From contig OY969790.1 in the NCBI GenBank assembly GCA_963703125.1, positions 2,976,001 through 3,040,000 of the forward strand: a DNA stretch of 64,000 bases, read 5' to 3'. Under the pieces are notes generated by a model. It did no database searches and was not told the origin of the DNA. It worked only from the letters and a program-made list of their open reading frames with translations. Shown piece after piece: positions 62,843-64,000 of the stretch. Each line of letters begins with the position of its first letter. The stretch's first letter is position 1. Origin of the DNA: MFD04716-140 sp963703125 (GTDB lineage: Bacteria; Bacteroidota; Bacteroidia; Flavobacteriales; Flavobacteriaceae). The translations under genes were made by a program, and so were the position numbers.

Positions 62843-63604
62843 TTAATTTATTTTCTCATAATAAAGCTTCCTTCCCCATTCCTGAATCCCAAAATAGGCC
62901 ATCTCGGGATCCTCATAAAGTTCATCAAACTCGGCATCGATTTTTCTGACCACCTCTTCATCGGTTACCCGAATTCTGGTTTCATAATTGTATTTGGTGC
63001 CACTTTCCGTAAAATTTAAAGAACCTAAATAGGCTGTACGGCCATCTATGATATAGATTTTTCCATGTATGAACCTAGTATTGATCCGGTTTGAGTCCGG
63101 TGTAACAAAGACCTTGAAAGGGAAGAGTGATCTGTATTCATAGGTGTAAATTTGTGCCGATATTATTTTGCGTCTAAAGATCCTTGAAATCAAGAAAAGA
63201 ACAATGGGAAGAATCAAGCTAAAAAGGTACGACCAGTTTCCGTTAAAGAAAGTAATTCCGCATATCCCGATCAATAGGAGTAAACTTCCCCATTTTAAAA
63301 TCATTTCCAAGTTTATAAATCGATTTCGAATCCGATTTGCCCTTTCATCCAATTTTTGGTGTTGTACGATCAGGGGTTTGATACTCTCTTCCAGTTTTCT
63401 GTTTCCACCATGTAAATGGTCGGAGGTAATCAAAGAAACCTTTACCTTCTTTTTGTGCAGCCAAATCAGTTCCATTATCAACGTTGGCGAAAGATAGGGT
63501 GAAGAAATCTTGATCGAATTTTGGGCATTGCCAATTTCCTTGAGCATTTTGGCACCAGCTCCGGTGCCCATATAAATATCACATTTGGCCTGATTGAAAT
63601 ACAT
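62843..63604 (-). CDS. Phospholipase D-like protein with one HKD motif and central membrane helices
   Basis: 253 aa. The HKD motif is HGKIYIIDGRTAYLGSLNFT (residues about 188-207), with the expected Asn in LGSLNFTESG. An N-terminal PLD-like half (AGAKMLKEIGNAQNSIKISS, PYLSPTLIMELIW) lacks a second HKD. Two membrane helices (about 105-140) divide the halves, an unusual layout, so the active enzyme may be a membrane-bound dimer. It may hydrolyse phosphodiesters in lipids or nucleic acids. Confidence 0.8.
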   Translation of the reverse strand: MYFNQAKCDIYMGTGAGAKMLKEIGNAQNSIKISSPYLSPTLIMELIWLHKKKVKVSLITSDHLHGGNRKLEESIKPLIVQHQKLDERANRIRNRFINLEMILKWGSLLLLIGICGITFFNGNWSYLFSLILPIVLFLISRIFRRKIISAQIYTYEYRSLFPFKVFVTPDSNRINTRFIHGKIYIIDGRTAYLGSLNFTESGTKYNYETRIRVTDEEVVRKIDAEFDELYEDPEMAYFGIQEWGRKLYYEKIN

Positions 63605-63707
63605 TGCTTTTCAATTTGGGGATGACCTTTAAAGATACGATTTTTCCAAATTGTATCATAACCAATGTGTATTACAAAACACTATTATGCGGTGTTTTGT
63701 GCTTGGT

Positions 63708-64000
63708 TTATAGCTTACTGAACAGCTGCCGAACCTCCAAGTGGATCCGTTGAAAGTTGGCCTTTATTTCTGGATGCTCCTGGCTAAATTTAGGCTTTGG
63801 AAGTGCACTTTCGATATAGGGTTTATCGAATTGCACCCGTTTGTCCTTGCCATCCGCAAAGGCGATGAATTCCCCTCTTTTCAATCTAAAGAACGCATCG
63901 GCCCGTCTTTTACTGACCTCTCGTTCACCCTTGGTAATACGGGAGTCCAGATTCCAGTTGCTGCTTTTGCTCACGCTCTTGGTCGGTTTTTTGACGATCT
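63708..64000 (-). CDS. C-terminal end of a possible conjugation coupling protein (partial)
   Basis: 97 codons open to the right edge. NWNLDSRITKGEREVSKRRA, FFRLKRGEFIAFADGKDKRV and KPKFSQEHPEIKANFQRIHL resemble the variable C-terminal tail of Bacteroidetes TraG/VirD4-type coupling proteins. The ATPase domain, which would decide this, is outside the window. If right, it belongs to the same element as the tra operon at 25-32 kb. Confidence 0.4.
   Translation of the reverse strand, partial: IVKKPTKSVSKSSNWNLDSRITKGEREVSKRRADAFFRLKRGEFIAFADGKDKRVQFDKPYIESALPKPKFSQEHPEIKANFQRIHLEVRQLFSKL

Overview
The window looks like a chromosome segment from a marine-type member of the Flavobacteriaceae (Bacteroidota). 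The support is: a T9SS type B C-terminal sorting domain, lipoproteins with acidic residues after the lipobox Cys, TTG-N20-TAnnTTTG promoters, Bacteroidetes-type Tra proteins (TraE/F/G/I/J/K/M/N), DUF6443-RHS proteins, and weak Shine-Dalgarno sequences throughout. No tRNA, rRNA or CRISPR array was seen.

Left part, 1-24 kb: an accessory patchwork of small metabolic, membrane and envelope genes. It holds five alpha/beta hydrolases, a DoxX protein, an ECF sigma factor with a probable membrane partner, an HxlR regulator divergent from a CPBP protease, an AraC-type membrane regulator with a frameshift in an A9 run, and several DUF membrane proteins (DUF4395, DUF4386 twice, DUF2306, DUF6326). Two nearly identical 520-bp direct repeats (4685-5204 and 10239-10758) enclose an AT-rich five-gene block. 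Decay is common here: a lipoprotein gene with a nonsense codon, an IS3 transposase tail that has cut a small gene, and a DUF3237 gene broken by two frameshifts.

Middle, 24.5-32.2 kb: an amidase gene, then a compact conjugation operon traE-F-G-I-J-K-M-N (VirB2/3/4/5/6/8/10/9-like). Its last gene has an in-frame stop. A fragment at the far right edge (63.7-64.0 kb) may be the end of a coupling protein, so 24.5-64 kb may all lie inside one integrative conjugative element. That is an inference.

32.2-62.8 kb: a type II secretion / type IV pilus-like machine encoded in two halves facing outward. The minus-strand half (38.6 to 32.2 kb) has a pseudopilin, prepilin peptidase, GspE ATPase, secretin, and PilM/N-like and PilO-like proteins. 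The plus-strand half (57.8-62.8 kb) has two lipoproteins, a GspC/PilP-like protein, a pilin-like protein with a bactofilin-like beta-helix, two more pseudopilins and GspF. Between the halves lie large exported proteins: three tandem tail-fibre-like proteins with a shared C-terminal module, a 981-aa YD-repeat protein, a 2150-aa RHS protein ending in a DUF6973-like toxin domain with a small lipoprotein (candidate immunity protein) right behind it, and a 1153-aa T9SS-sorted protein. A RAYT transposase with REP-like palindromes sits in the same interval. The most unusual observations are the enclosure of RHS and fibre genes by the split secretion locus, alanine at -1 in all four pilin-like leaders, and two copies of a palindromic repeat that are translated in frame as the leader of two of these proteins.
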